From: Pyrenophora tritici-repentis | Lineage: Eukaryota > Ascomycota > Dothideomycetes > Pleosporales > Pleosporaceae | Assembly: GCF_003171515.1 (NCBI RefSeq) | Contig: NC_089390.1 | Span: forward strand, 62,001 to 126,000 | Length of the DNA stretch: 64,000 nucleotides | Direction of reading: 5' to 3' | Part shown: positions 22,383 through 33,734 of the stretch, one piece after another | Position numbering within the stretch: the stretch's first letter is position 1 | How the letters are laid out: the number at the start of each line of letters is the position of its first letter | Translations under genes and position numbers: made by a program | The notes under the pieces: generated by a model | Told to the model about the DNA's origin: nothing | Databases searched by the model: none | What the model saw: only the letters and a program-made list of their open reading frames with translations

Positions 22383-22748
22383 ATGAAGACCTCAACCATC
22401 GCCACCATCTTTGCCGTCATCACCATGGCAGTTGCTGTTCCCAACGCCAAACCCAACGCCGACCCTCAGGGATCTAGCTGCCGCACCAACGACCCCAACC
22501 AGAAGTGCCACCCTCCTAGGGCTGAGGCTCTTGCCGTTCGCGAGCCAGAGGCCGACCCTCAGGGATCTAGCTGCCGCACCAACGATCCCAACCAGAAGTG
22601 CCACCCTCCTAGAGCTGAGGCTCTTGTCGCTCGCGAGCCAGAGGTTATTGTCGTCCGTGAGCCAGAGGCTGAGCCAGATGCCGACCCTCAGGGATCTAGC
22701 TGCCGCACCAACGACCCCAACCAAAAGTGCCACCCCCCTAGGGCCTAA
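22383..22748 (+). CDS. Secreted tandem-repeat peptide precursor (pheromone- or RiPP-like)
   Basis: This single-exon gene encodes 121 residues. A signal peptide covers about residues 1-19 (MKTSTIATIFAVITMAVAV). Three identical 22-residue copies follow at residues 26-47, 57-78 and 100-121. Each reads ADPQGSSCRTNDPNQKCH followed by PPRA, with two cysteines eight residues apart. The residues before each QGSSC are alternating X-Pro and X-Ala dipeptides: VP-NA-KP-NA-DP, EP-EA-DP and EP-EA-EP-DA-DP. Dipeptidyl aminopeptidases of the Ste13 type remove such dipeptides in alpha-factor-like pheromone precursors. The spacers carry single Arg sites (AVR, VAR, VVR before EPE) rather than the usual Lys-Arg Kex2 sites. 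Inference: each copy is released as a small peptide with one disulphide and an N-terminal Gln. Alternatives are a dikaritin-type RiPP precursor or a repeat effector. No UstYa-like gene lies in the window. Confidence 0.75.
   Translation: MKTSTIATIFAVITMAVAVPNAKPNADPQGSSCRTNDPNQKCHPPRAEALAVREPEADPQGSSCRTNDPNQKCHPPRAEALVAREPEVIVVREPEAEPDADPQGSSCRTNDPNQKCHPPRA
22458..22523 (+). repeat. Peptide repeat copy 1
   Basis: First of three 66-bp units encoding identical 22-residue peptides. It differs from the others only at synonymous positions. Confidence 0.9.
22551..22616 (+). repeat. Peptide repeat copy 2
   Basis: Second 66-bp unit. It has the same protein sequence as copies 1 and 3 and a few synonymous changes (for example gatccc for gacccc). 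Confidence 0.9.
22680..22745 (+). repeat. Peptide repeat copy 3
   Basis: Third 66-bp unit. It ends directly at the stop codon, so the last copy has no C-terminal spacer. Confidence 0.9.
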
Positions 22749-25700
22749 ACGCTTGTCGTTCGCGATTCCGACCCATAGGATGTTTCCCTTGTACGTGTAT
22801 CCTACATTGCTCAAGACCGTGACGATACTTCGTGATACTAATTGGTGCCAATCAGATTTTCACACCATTTCATGTCAACTGATATCTGCTAGCCCTCCGC
22901 GGATGTGCCTATATGGTGGCAAAAGGGTCGGATGAAGGAGGAATATGGTTCAGGAGAAGCTGGATGACCAGGACCTATGCGGGTGTTTGGGTGCACAATC
23001 ATTTTGCAAGGCTTGTTAGCTGAATCCTGTCTTTACAGAGAATGATATTGTTTTTTCTTAACTGAGATTGACCATTTTTGGTGTTGTGGTGCTAGTGGTT
23101 TTGTTGAATCTGCGCAGTGAAGCTGATGGAGTCTAGACCAAGTAGCACATGTCGTGGTGACGTACCTGAATTACAAATAGCACAACATCATCAGTACATG
23201 TGTTTACTTCTTTCAATCTAGAGCCATTTGGGATACATCGGATATCAGAAAGCCCGAAGTTCTCAAACTAAGGGTATGCTGACGTGGAATTGATCTCCGG
23301 GGCTCCGGTATACAGACCCTGCCGTACGGGGCATCGGCTTTGGAAGCGCGGATCTTTGTCGACCAACAACTCTCTGCGCAGCATGGGTATCAGCAAGTCG
23401 TCTCCCGCCTTGGGGAGTGCACTCGCTAGAGTGAAATCTGACTAGACTCAACGGGGTACATATGTATATCTAGAATGAGGTGCGGCATTTACAAAAATAC
23501 GACGCAGTAAATTCGCGATCGCGGACAACTCCTTGGCTGATTTACGAAGCTGCTAATCGTGAGTGTAATCCGAATTACTGACATCAGTTCATGCTGGAAT
23601 AGAGTAATAACAGTCATCTCGCATTCTGCCTGTATCATTGACCATTGTCTGCCTGGTATGCAACGTGACAACGATCATCAATATTCAAAGCTACTCCGAA
23701 TGGTGTACTCAGATAACACCCCAACTCTTGACGCACGTAGTCTTTCCTCAAACTTGGACATTAGATAAGAAATCATGGAACCATCCAACAGCGCACATGA
23801 GAGCTTCGAACCGAGTTCTTCCGCTTTCATTCACTTTGCGCTTTTTGCCCCATGACGGAAACTCGTTCCCACCAGTAATGATACCCGTACTCGATCGTGG
23901 GATTGGATACGAGACAACGGGTACATGTAGCCTGCTTACGGGTACGATCGTAGGCTACATGTCTCCGTTCGTCGTCAACTCGCTTGCATCGCGGAAGCAT
24001 CTCGATCCGCGTGATGCCGGCAGGTCTCTTCTGCTGTAATCAGCACAGCCCTAAACGAAACGAATGATTTAGACTAACTTCGGCGAATTTGTTGACCGGG
24101 AGGCCGTACCTGGGCTTGCGCGACCTTGTCCGACCTCGTAACTATTTAGGTAGGATATGTGAATGACATCGAAAGTTTCTATAATACTTGCATGCCGAAA
24201 GCCAACCTAGTGCTAGATAATACACTGCGAATAGTGTCGTCAAGCCAAAGTTACTCAGAACCGGGTACACCTGGCTAACGAAAACGTGGTAGTGATGACG
24301 GGTAAGCTCGCATCCAAAATTACCGCAAACAAGGCTACTGGTGAGCCACCCGCTACCAAGAGAACTACATATCGTATTTTTTTTGATCGGCATGGAAAAG
24401 ATCTGCCCGGGCATGGCCGCACCGCTCCGCAACCTTTATTTGCGGGCTTACTTGCCCTGTGCTTGTTCAATTCGGGCCGCACCGCAAGTGGCACGGGTTC
24501 ATCGCATTGTAAAGTTTAAATTCAATACACGGGCAATGCCCAGAGTCACCAAGATTGTCATTGATGTGTTCCCGTTGCACGCAAATTCTGACGATTTTTC
24601 CGTATCAAAGCGATTAACATGACCAGCTGAAGTGCAGGCTTTTGGCTTCGTTGATGCCGCAGAATAGGGATATGTTGCTACTCTGCATATATGGATAAGC
24701 TGGTACTTCTTGTAAGATATCGCGCTGCCAACCGTATTTTGAGTCTGTCTGGAAGGGTTTCGTGTTGATGTCTTCGCTGGGCGTTCGTCAGTCTATGTCG
24801 ATTAGAGTTTCCACATCATATACGAAGACACTGACGCAAAAGGCGCTCCTGTATGTACAGTTCGTTGGATCGTATCGTTTTTAAGGTGATGTGATAACTC
24901 TAACCGAGTTTTTTCATTCTTACCTCCTGTAATACTTTACAGAGTCAAACGAGTTACGTGTATTCAAGCGAAATTGATGATCTTCGAAAGATCACGGGGC
25001 GCATCTTCCGACACCCCTCAGATCATTGAGTGAATACGAAACCTATTGCCTGAGCTTACTACAAGGATCTTGCGAGGACTGCGATTCTACTCGTGACGTT
25101 AGTGTTGACGATCGTGCGGTAGGCCTATGCACAGCGACCGACTTGAATTACTTCAGCAAGCCTTTTTGAGGGGACAAGCGAGCATTGAATAGGGATCATG
25201 ATTGAATTGAGACCTAGTAGAATAAATCGCCAATACCTGAGAGAGTTTTGCCCGACTTCTTTTCAGATGCTCTGGCATGTCAGCTGGCGGGTATGTAGGC
25301 ATCAATGTTGGTATTCACATACGATCACGTGTCTTTATTCAGCCTCCCGTCAGCATCACAATCCGTCACGTGGGCCTCGTCGATAGCTTCAGATTCTGTT
25401 CCCCTCCATGAGAATACATATTCTCTATGTATACTGTGCTTCAATTATGCACCACTAACGGTTTGTCTGACCATCTTTTCTAGAATGTAGCTTCGCACAG
25501 GTTTCGGGGCAGTTCTGCTAGAGGATGACACGGGTACCAAGAGCAAGCTCCATTTTACGCCGGAGGCCGCAGAGTGCTCCAATGTCCAACCATAACACGG
25601 GACGCAAACAAGGCCATCGAGCCGAGAATCCTTCCACCTGGGCTGGCGCCGGGCTGTTGATGCGATCAAGTACAAGATCTACAAGATCGACGTGAGGAAG

Positions 25701-26636
25701 AAACGGTCATCTCGTCTTTCTGCTATTATGTGGAAGCAGTACACGTCCTAGGACAAGTGTTGACCATTACTGGAACACAGGCGTGCATTGAGATCTTGTA
25801 CAGGCAGTCATCAGCCGCTGGAACGGCCAAGGCATCCTCCACAGTATCGACTGGGCCCCCTTAAACCCAGACAAAGATCGCGTCCAATCCTACAACATTT
25901 GCCAAGGCGGCCGTCGTCTCTACCCCCCGAGCGAATAGATCTGCAGAATCCGACGGGCAGTGAGAGATCGACAACCCTCGATGCTCCCCAGGACTTTGCC
26001 ATAGTGACGCGTTGAGCCCTATCGCATGTTCGATTAGATCACAAGCCTCTCTTGAATTCTACCTTGTTAACGATGTATAGGCTCATCGTACGCCTATCTT
26101 GACTTGAATCTAGAACCGGAAAGATCTAGTAGCACAGTTCCATATCACGGATCCCGACGTTTCTGGAGAAGATCCGCCGAGAACTCGAAAGATTGAAAGG
26201 AAACAGACACTAGCTTTCTCCTCATCTCAATAAATGTCATATATTACATTTCCACATCACATTCTAAGCCTCGAATATCAAGTACCAGGCCACTATCTTA
26301 GAAACGCCAATCCTAACTTCTTCCACCAAAGCGTGAAAATCGCCCAAACGCCAGAACCAACAAACGGAATCCATCTTCCCCCCTCAACCAACACCCAATC
26401 TCATCACCACCCTAGTCATCCCTCATTCGCATCTAGAATGTCCCCCCAAATAACTCACAAGCTCTAGGTTCTAATACGCGCGCGAAAATAGATACTACCA
26501 TAGTACAGTTTACCGCATTAGAACAATGACCCCTGAACCACCGCTTCCGAACGATACTAAACCCTCTACCCACCCTCTACCCACACCCGCTTCATACTCT
26601 CTGCCTTCACCGCCACCCCTATCCACTATCCATAGC
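22749..26636. other. Gene-poor region, 3.9 kb, no supported gene
   Basis: The region follows the repeat-peptide gene. All open frames are short. A perfect 11-bp inverted repeat (ACATGTAGCCT at 23923-23933 and its complement at 23952-23962) could form a hairpin. The sequence between 24.1 and 26.5 kb looks like decayed non-coding DNA; I recognise no transposase, reverse transcriptase or LTR. Confidence 0.4.
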
Positions 26637-27091
26637 CTACGACGGCTTCTCCGCCCCACAAATCGGACATCTTGTCTGCCAATCCATATTCAATGTACCC
26701 TCGCACCCTCCCTTCGGGTTGGGGCAATACCAAGTATCAGGCGGTTGGTCTGCGCAGGGGGCGAAGAAGTCGGATATATTGTCGGAGAAGAGGAAGATTG
26801 GGGGAGTGGGAGTGTTGGAAGATGGGTTGTAAGAGGGTTGGGTGTTCGCGAAGGGGAGGGGGTGGTGTGAGTGGAGGGTGGGTTGTTGGGTTGGGTATTC
26901 GCTGGGGTAGGTGGGGGGAGAGGTCGTTAGGCAGACTCCGCAACAATCAATCGATTGACATGATTGATTCCTATATAGGTTAAAGAATTACTTCATTAGG
27001 CAGCCTTTAACCTAGATAGGAATCAATCATGCCGATCCGATTGATTGTTGCGGAGTCTGTCGTTAGGTGTAGTGGGGTATAGGGTGTCCAT
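26637..27091 (-). pseudogene. Small zinc-ribbon protein gene interrupted by a MITE
   Basis: On the minus strand a start in good context (27089-27091, preceded by GCAACC) gives MDTLYPTTPND and then runs into a 128-bp inverted-repeat element. Beyond the element a frame of about 90 codons continues to a stop at 26637-26639. It is rich in Pro, Ser and Thr and ends with WYCPNPKGGCEGTLN, then RCPICGAEKPS: a Cx6C...CxxC zinc-ribbon pattern. Joining the two halves without the element and one target copy leaves a one-base phase difference, which would vanish if a run of six C on the minus strand (26914-26919) were five. An alternative pre-insertion frame (LHLTT...) joins directly but lacks an ATG. Either way the present gene is cut. 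The function is not known. Confidence 0.6.
26932..27059. mobile_element. Non-autonomous hAT-like MITE, copy 1 (128 bp)
   Basis: The ends are near-perfect inverted repeats starting CAGACTCCGCAACAATCAAT. The flanks are identical 8-bp direct repeats, TCGTTAGG, at 26924-26931 and 27060-27067. An 8-bp target duplication with CAG-type termini fits the hAT superfamily. The element has no coding capacity and is largely palindromic. A second family member lies at 39385-39546. It sits inside a small gene. Confidence 0.85.
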
Positions 27092-27391
27092 GGTTGCTTT
27101 TCCGGGGTAGTGAGTGAGCTGCGGTGATGAGGTGGGCGAAGAGTTGTGACTTGGGAGACGAAGAGGTGATGGCTTGTGAACGACAGAGTCGATAATGCCG
27201 TGGTATGCCTCAAGACGCACACTGAAGTTTCAGAAGAAGCCGATAAACTCAACTTCCTAACCGTCGCAGTTGGAAGATATAGAAAGGCGAAAGATGCAAG
27301 TTGATTTCTCAGTGATAAACTTCAAAATAAAGAGAATAGGAAAATATATACCCCCCTCCCATCCCATCACCGCCTCACTACACCGTCTCCA

Positions 27392-27538
27392 CTATACCCA
27401 CACAAAGGGCACACTCAACACACTAGACGTGCCCTTCTTGTACCACAAGTCCCTCCCCATCCACCCCTCATCCTCTCCACCAGGATCGCGTATCCAATAC
27501 CCATCGTGAGAATAACACGGCCTCTTCGTGCCTGGCAT
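27392..27538 (-). CDS. Possible short protein or exon, unknown
   Basis: A 48-residue frame starts MPGTKRPCYSHDGYWIRDPG and has balanced, protein-like composition rich in Trp, Tyr and Gly. I do not recognise it. It could be a leftover exon of a decayed gene. Support is weak because there is no splice partner or family match. Confidence 0.25.
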   Translation of the reverse strand: MPGTKRPCYSHDGYWIRDPGGEDEGWMGRDLWYKKGTSSVLSVPFVWV

Positions 27539-29280
27539 CCTTTGAGATGGTCCTCACCAAATATTCAAAAGGAAGGAGAGGTCAGCTGTTGCCTTCAAGC
27601 TCTTATCCCGAACACATCTACGGCCTACAACAGCATTGTCTAAGCCCATAGAGGGACTTGACAGCGAAGGTATTACTGTGTTACATGCTATGAGTATCGT
27701 GAAGCTGAAAGACTCATCTGACGATATTCCAACGGTAGGGCTGACCTGACCCACGAACACACGCGGCTAAACGGGTATCGCGATAGGTAAGAGTGGTGGA
27801 CCTTAGCTTCACTTACGATTACTCCTTCGCCGTCACAAACGCGACAGGGTAGTTGGACTACCTCGGAGGCATACCGTGTTGCTCCAAATATGTATCATAT
27901 ACACCGTCCGTACGCGCATTGTAGGTTACGATGACTCATTATATGCCTCTTCTCACACGCCCTTGTACCTCACAAACCAACAAACCAGCACACACAGTAC
28001 CCTACCTACCCAACCCCACCCTACATACATACCACGTTCCTCCTCTTACATCCACATCCACCGTAGTCATCCTACACAGCCACAGCCACAGTCCTTTCCA
28101 ACACCGCCATCACAAGCCTACACCTCCCATGCGCCCCCTCCCACGCACGCCTCCAAACAACCCTACACGCGGGCGTCGGCCACCTCCGAAAGTAGGCAAA
28201 CAACAAGCAAAGTACCCCAGGGCACAGAAAGGGCTCGCTGAGTTACGTGCGGAAAAGGGCGGTGGGCGGTAGGCGGACTGTTTGCCTTGCACGTCTTACC
28301 ACGTGCCCTCACGCCTCGTCTCGCCCTCGCCCTCGCCCCTCGTGCCCTAAGTTACCCACAGTCTAGGATTTCAGCGCGACCACGACGGCGAGTTCGATTG
28401 TTTGGAATCGAGCGGGGTAGTTTTGGCCACGATGTAGTATGGGTTGTTGGCGTGCGGGTACTTATACGTCCTCCTTGACCTTTGACGTAGTATGCAATGT
28501 CGACTATTCTTTCTGCTTTCTTTACTACTAGTTAATGTAGTATTGCTCCCCCCTGCCCCCCGAAAAAGTAATACTAAACCCCGCCATCTCGGCTCCCGAC
28601 TCTCAGCCCTGACGTTGGTTAGTTAGGTTCCAGCTCCCGCTTCCCGCTTCCCACGCCAGCTCCCAAGACCCCCCCCTCCCTCCCTCCACTGCCGTGTTAC
28701 CCGACCTAACCCCAACCCACGCTCCCATGCGCGCCATCGTTTCCACGGTGCCGGCAAAGACGGCATCTTTTGGCTCAGCGCACCTTTTCCTTTTTGCTTT
28801 TGCTTGTTTCGGGTTTGGCTTTCAAGTGTGGAGGGGGCGGAGGCTTGGCTTTGAGCTTATTGTGACTGCGTGTTGTGGTTTGTTAGTGAAGGGTTAGTGG
28901 GTTAGTGGGTTAGTGGAGGGCGAGGCGGAAAGGGGCGCGGCGGGAGGTGATGATAGGGTAGGGGGCTTGGCGTGTGAAGTAAGGAAGGCGAGGCGAGGAG
29001 AGTAGAGGGGAGTGTAGATGGATATGGTAGGATGATGTGTGGTGCGCTGGGGGTATGGAGGTATGTGTGATATCGTGCCAAAATGTAACTGTAGTGTTGC
29101 AAATCCACTCCCAAGTATTTACAACTATGCATCAAGCAGGCTCATAAAAGATATTCAAAATATTCGCTTTTATCCTACCGCCATCGTATGTCTATGTTTC
29201 GCAATAAACCATACATAGATAGATGAAAGTCTCATCTATATGCCCAGTCCAGTCATGCAGCAAAACATCCCTCATCCCTA

Positions 29281-29311
29281 TCATCATCATCATCATCATC
29301 ATCGTCGTCGT
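29281..29311 (+). repeat. (CAT)n / (CGT)n microsatellite
   Basis: TCA triplets followed by CGT triplets lie right after the permease stop codon (in its 3' untranslated region on the minus strand). Confidence 0.8.
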
Positions 29312-31205
29312 CTAAATCAACCAAGCAATAAATGTCTTGTAGAACCACGAACCACCCTTGCCCGTCTGATTCGCCTTCTTCTCCGCCTCATGGGCCAGGA
29401 AGACTTCCTCCTCGCGATCGATTTCAGCCTTGCCGGTGTAGAAGTCTGCGAGGTGCGGCTGGACCATTTTGGATTTCTTGGTGTACTTGTAGCCGAAGAT
29501 GCAGAAGAGGTAGATGGGGATGCCCTGTTATATCAACGTTAGTTATGGAGGTTTTCAGACGATAAGGAGGAAACTTACAAGATATCCAGTAACAAAAGTC
29601 TTAACATCAAAGTTGCCATACGGCCCCTTTGTAAAAGCAGAAAAGTTCTTGGTCAGAGCAATCAAGATGCAGAAGAAGAGGGCAATGTAAGAACCCGTCA
29701 GACCGAATGGCGCCGTGTACGCCAGTTGGTCGTTTGTAATGCCCTGAGCGCGGCGCGCGCGCACGAACCAAATGTGCGTTACCAGCAGCGAGATCCAAGA
29801 GAGGAGACCGAAAATAGTGGTTAGGTTGACAAAGTAGCCGAATACCGTTTTGGCGTCGTCTGCTACGTTCATGAAGGCTGTGCAGCAGAGGAGTGCGGAA
29901 ATGGCTAGAGCGGGAACGGGCACACCGCGCTTGTCGGTCCACTTGAAGATCTTGGGGGCGTGGCCCTCGACGGCGAGTCCGTAGATGGTACGCGATGCGA
30001 TGTAGAGATCGGAGTTGGATGCACTGAAGGTGAAGAGGAGGATGGCGGCGTTGACAATCGTGGGCAGGTACTTGATTCCGGCTAGCTTGATGGCGACGAC
30101 AAAAGGTGAGGCAGAAGCACCGGTGGTGGCCTGGTTGGCAAATGACAGTTCTGAGGAGTTGTAGGGAACGAGCATTCCGAGGAAGAAGACGGAGAGGCAG
30201 TAGAAGAACAGGATTCGGTAAAAGGTCAGCTTGATGGCGCGGGGGATGGTCTTGCGCGGGTTTTGAGCCTCGCCGACGGTAACTCCGATGAGCTCGGTTC
30301 CGAGGTAGGCAAAAACGGCGTTGACGAGAGAACTCCAGAAACCGAAGAATTTTCCGGCGTCGCCTGTTGCGATGTAAGGCCTGAAACCTCCGGGGTCTTT
30401 GTAGTACTTGAAGCCAGTCGCTTCGCCGTTAGGGCCAGCGCCGACAGCCAACAAGAATGACAAGAGAATGACACCAACCTATTGTTTGTTAGTTTGACTC
30501 GTCTCTGACCAAACGATCAAAACTCACAATTGTGATGACCTTGATAGCACTAAGCCAAAACTCAAGCTCTCCAAAGAACTTGATACCGAAATAGTTGATG
30601 GCAATGATGGCGACCAAAAAGATGGCAATCCAGACACCCGGATTAACTTCGTCTCTGTGTTTCCATTCTGAGAGAATCAAGGCGGTAGCAGTAAGTTGGT
30701 TCGGCGTCGTAATCACATACTTAAACCAGTACGTCCAGCCAAGAGCGAATCCAAGAGCCGGGTCGCAGAACCGCGTCGCATAGCCAGCAAAACCAGAAGC
30801 GTGGGGGATCCAGGCAGCCATCTCTCCAAGCGCAGTCATTACAACATAGACAATGAGACCGACCGAGGTGTAAGCAATGAGAATTGAACCGGGACTGCAT
30901 GTCACGTGTCAGCTTCATTCACATCCGAATTAGGATGCGACTCACCCAGATTGCGCCAGAGCCTTGCCAGTGCCGATGATGAGACCAGTTCCGATAGCGC
31001 CACCGATGGCAATCATAGTAATGTGTCGCGATTTCAGGCCACGGTGCAGATGTCCGTGGTCGGCGTGGACGACAACACCCTCGCTGTCGGTGGGCGGTAA
31101 CTCGCCAGTCGCATGCTGGTACTCTGATTTGGCGCCATATTCAGGATCCGAGTGGTGAGGGCTCCCGCCGTCGGACGAGTGCGATGCTCTATTCCAAATG
31201 GCCAT
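29312..31205 (-). CDS. Amino-acid permease (YAT/GAP1 family)
   Basis: This is a plasma-membrane proton symporter for amino acids. The exons are 31205-30946, 30894-30528, 30478-29579 and 29524-29312, with introns of 51, 49 and 54 bp and a product of 579 residues. The N-terminal cytoplasmic segment is charged. It leads to the family signature RGLKSRHITMIAIGGAIGTG and ALAQSGPGSILIAYT across the first splice join. Later come GEMAAWIPHASGFAGYATRF, FGELEFWLSAIKVI, and the consensus region around LGTELIGVTVGEAQNPRKTI. About twelve hydrophobic helices are visible. The C-terminal tail is short and ends WFYKTFIAWLI. Length and motifs match fungal general or broad-range amino-acid permeases; the substrate range cannot be told. 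Confidence 0.93.
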
Positions 31206-33734
31206 TTTGAATGCGAAGTGATGTTGTTAGGCGGGTGAGGTAGGAAACCCGAGAGGGCGGGGGTAACACAAACGCAGAGACGCCAACAACGAGAGCAAAT
31301 TGCAAACAGGGAGAAGAAACCGTTAGGAACTGGTGGGCGGGAAAGCCTTGAAGAAGCGCGGTAGTAGGGCTGGCCCCATGTTTATAAGTACTCGTACAGT
31401 ACAGGCGGGGAGGCGCCGATCGATAGTCAAGCAGCGCGCTGATAACGGCCTGTCACCACAAGCGGGCTTGTCGCAACGGATGGGGTAACCCAAGACGGCC
31501 AAGGCAGAGTGTCGGCAGTGAAATCATGCTACGGGGACGCGTATGGCTGGCTGGGGTTGGCCTACCTTGTGCAGAAAACGATTGCAGAGCCCATGACTGT
31601 AGCGCCATCCGCCCGGTCGAGGGCGCAAACGTGAGCCCTCCGCCTCTGTCTCCTTCTCAAAGCAGTTGGACTGATGGAACGGGCGCTGGGCTTCCTAGCT
31701 TGGCGATGGCCTTGGTATGCGGAGCCAAGTTGATTGCCTATCCTTAATTCGCCAGCGCCCGATAACCAAGTATCCGCACTTTGTGGAGTCCGACAAAAAG
31801 CGCCCCGTCGGCTGTTCGCTAACACAATCACAGTATGTAGGCATCTCTTATCTCCCGTTTGGTGGTAGCCTCTTTGCCTGGTCGAATCCGGTACCAGTTC
31901 AAGGCTGATGTTACAAGGCGATGCTGTTTGTCTAACCGTCAGGCGCCATGTCTGCAGTTCCGGTTCCAACTTTCAGCCGGGGCGTTTTTGCCCCGCGTTA
32001 CAACCGGGCCCGTGCGCAACGGGTTGAACACCGGGACAGTGCAAAGGCCGTTAGCTGACCACCACTATCACACACCATTATCTGTTAGCAAATTCTGATA
32101 CTACTTCCTGCTCTCTGCCCAGCCGCGAACATGCTGGAATCTCTAAGCCTCTCCACTGTCATTCGATACCGCCCTGCCAATACCAACATGTCGGTTGCTA
32201 AGTCGGTGCCAACCGCATATAAGAACCGACCTTCTTCCAGTGACATTCTGGAATGTTGTGAGTGCAGATACGAAGATACCCAAGAGGGTTGGCGCGCGCC
32301 AAGCACCACCCTTCTAGAAAGCACCTACTTCGGCTTACTTAACAGCACGCATTGGCGATCGTCGCCAACCCTACTATTTCCCTTATCTGCTTGGCTGACA
32401 ATTGAAGGATTCTGTGGAGCGGTCTGGATGATCGACTGCGCCGTGAGTCAATCTTCTACTCGATTTCCGATGGCATTGATCTCGCGACACCGATACCGTC
32501 CCAACCGGGTAACCCAAGGACCGACCTGAAAACGAAAAGGACACGTGAACTCGCGACACTTGCAGTGCTGATGGAAGCTTTGGCCAAGCTGATGCGCGAT
32601 ATCTAGCTGACATGTACCGCTATCAAGCCAGGTACCCGTCAGCACGACCGCTCATGCCAATATCCCAAGAGCGAAGATGTCACTTTCGAAAGTCGCTCGT
32701 CAGCATGATAAGAGGGAATTTCTACGTGGTACCATGTTTTTGCTTCACTAGTCTTCTGGTCCGATAATCTTCGTCCATCTCAATCTCTTTTTACACAGCC
32801 TCGGCTCAACAAGATAACACAGCTACAGCGTCAAGCGTGATGAATTGGGACGTGATCATGCCTCATAATATCGTATGGTCACTCTCAACAACCATATACA
32901 ACTCAACATGGCAACAATAGTCCAGAAGAATACAAACATCACATGATCCAAGTTTGAACGTCGCCCTGGCATAGGCCTTTACCCTGCTAACTGATGTCTC
33001 CAAAGAGCGCTTTTACTTAGATTTTACCTACGAAAAAGACTTGTGTATCCCTGATACGATGTACCAGAATAGCTCAACCCCGTATATCATGAACGCTCAG
33101 ATACTACGCGCATTCATTGTAACCCAGACACCGCGCAAAACAAGTCGAATACTCCCGAGACAAAGTCCAGCGCGGTGTTTGTGCCTTGCTATCATTGTAG
33201 AATAGCTTCTTGACCATGGGATTTAACCGTGAGGACAGCATTGTCAAGTCGACCGTTTGAAATTCGCGTCCCGCGCATCCAGTGCATTCGACTAGCCATC
33301 CATCATCACTGAGCTCTTTGACCATGATAGCGCACGAACGAACTGCCATGCATTGCATACAGACGTGGTCGGTCTTCTGACGAGCTTCTTGCGACGCACA
33401 TTGACAATAGTCGGCAATTATCTGACGCTTGGTACGTACCTAGACCAAGCTCAAGTTGGTCCACGGCCACGTGCGCCAAAAACACTGCGCTTAAGAGATA
33501 TTCATTATCCGACAATGCCTTCAACGACTGCTGCATGACCCATGCATGGCAAACTGGATCTTGAATTTCAGTACGGACTCGGATCCGACTGGAGGTGATT
33601 TTGCCCTGCGCATCTCCATAAATTCCAACATCGATACCGCTTGTGTCCAGATCGGCCAGTACCTTTTTACTGGCAACAAACCGCCAGTGTCGCCCGCTTA
33701 GAAAAGCCTGGAGCGACCATATAGGGTTCCCGAG
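31206..33734. other. Intergenic region, 2.5 kb, no supported gene
   Basis: This is the promoter side of the permease gene and the 3' side of the decayed Zn2Cys6-like gene. All open frames are under about 140 codons and overlap on both strands without a favoured one. No repeat or RNA gene was recognised. Confidence 0.4.

Larger units (their letters stand above)
27092..29311. other. Gene-poor region, 2.2 kb
   Basis: The region lies upstream of the interrupted zinc-ribbon gene and downstream of the permease gene. A 48-codon minus-strand frame at 27392-27538 is listed separately as a weak candidate. The parts at 28.0-28.7 kb are C-rich and unstructured. No other coding sequence is supported. Confidence 0.4.

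Noticed and set aside
22392..22814. 140-codon minus-strand frame over the repeat precursor
   Set aside because: It is antisense to the repeats; the plus strand has the signal peptide, TATA box and clean repeat structure.
26526..26870. Plus-strand open frame opposite the zinc-ribbon segment
   Set aside because: The minus strand carries the Cys motif and normal composition; the plus strand reading is its shadow.
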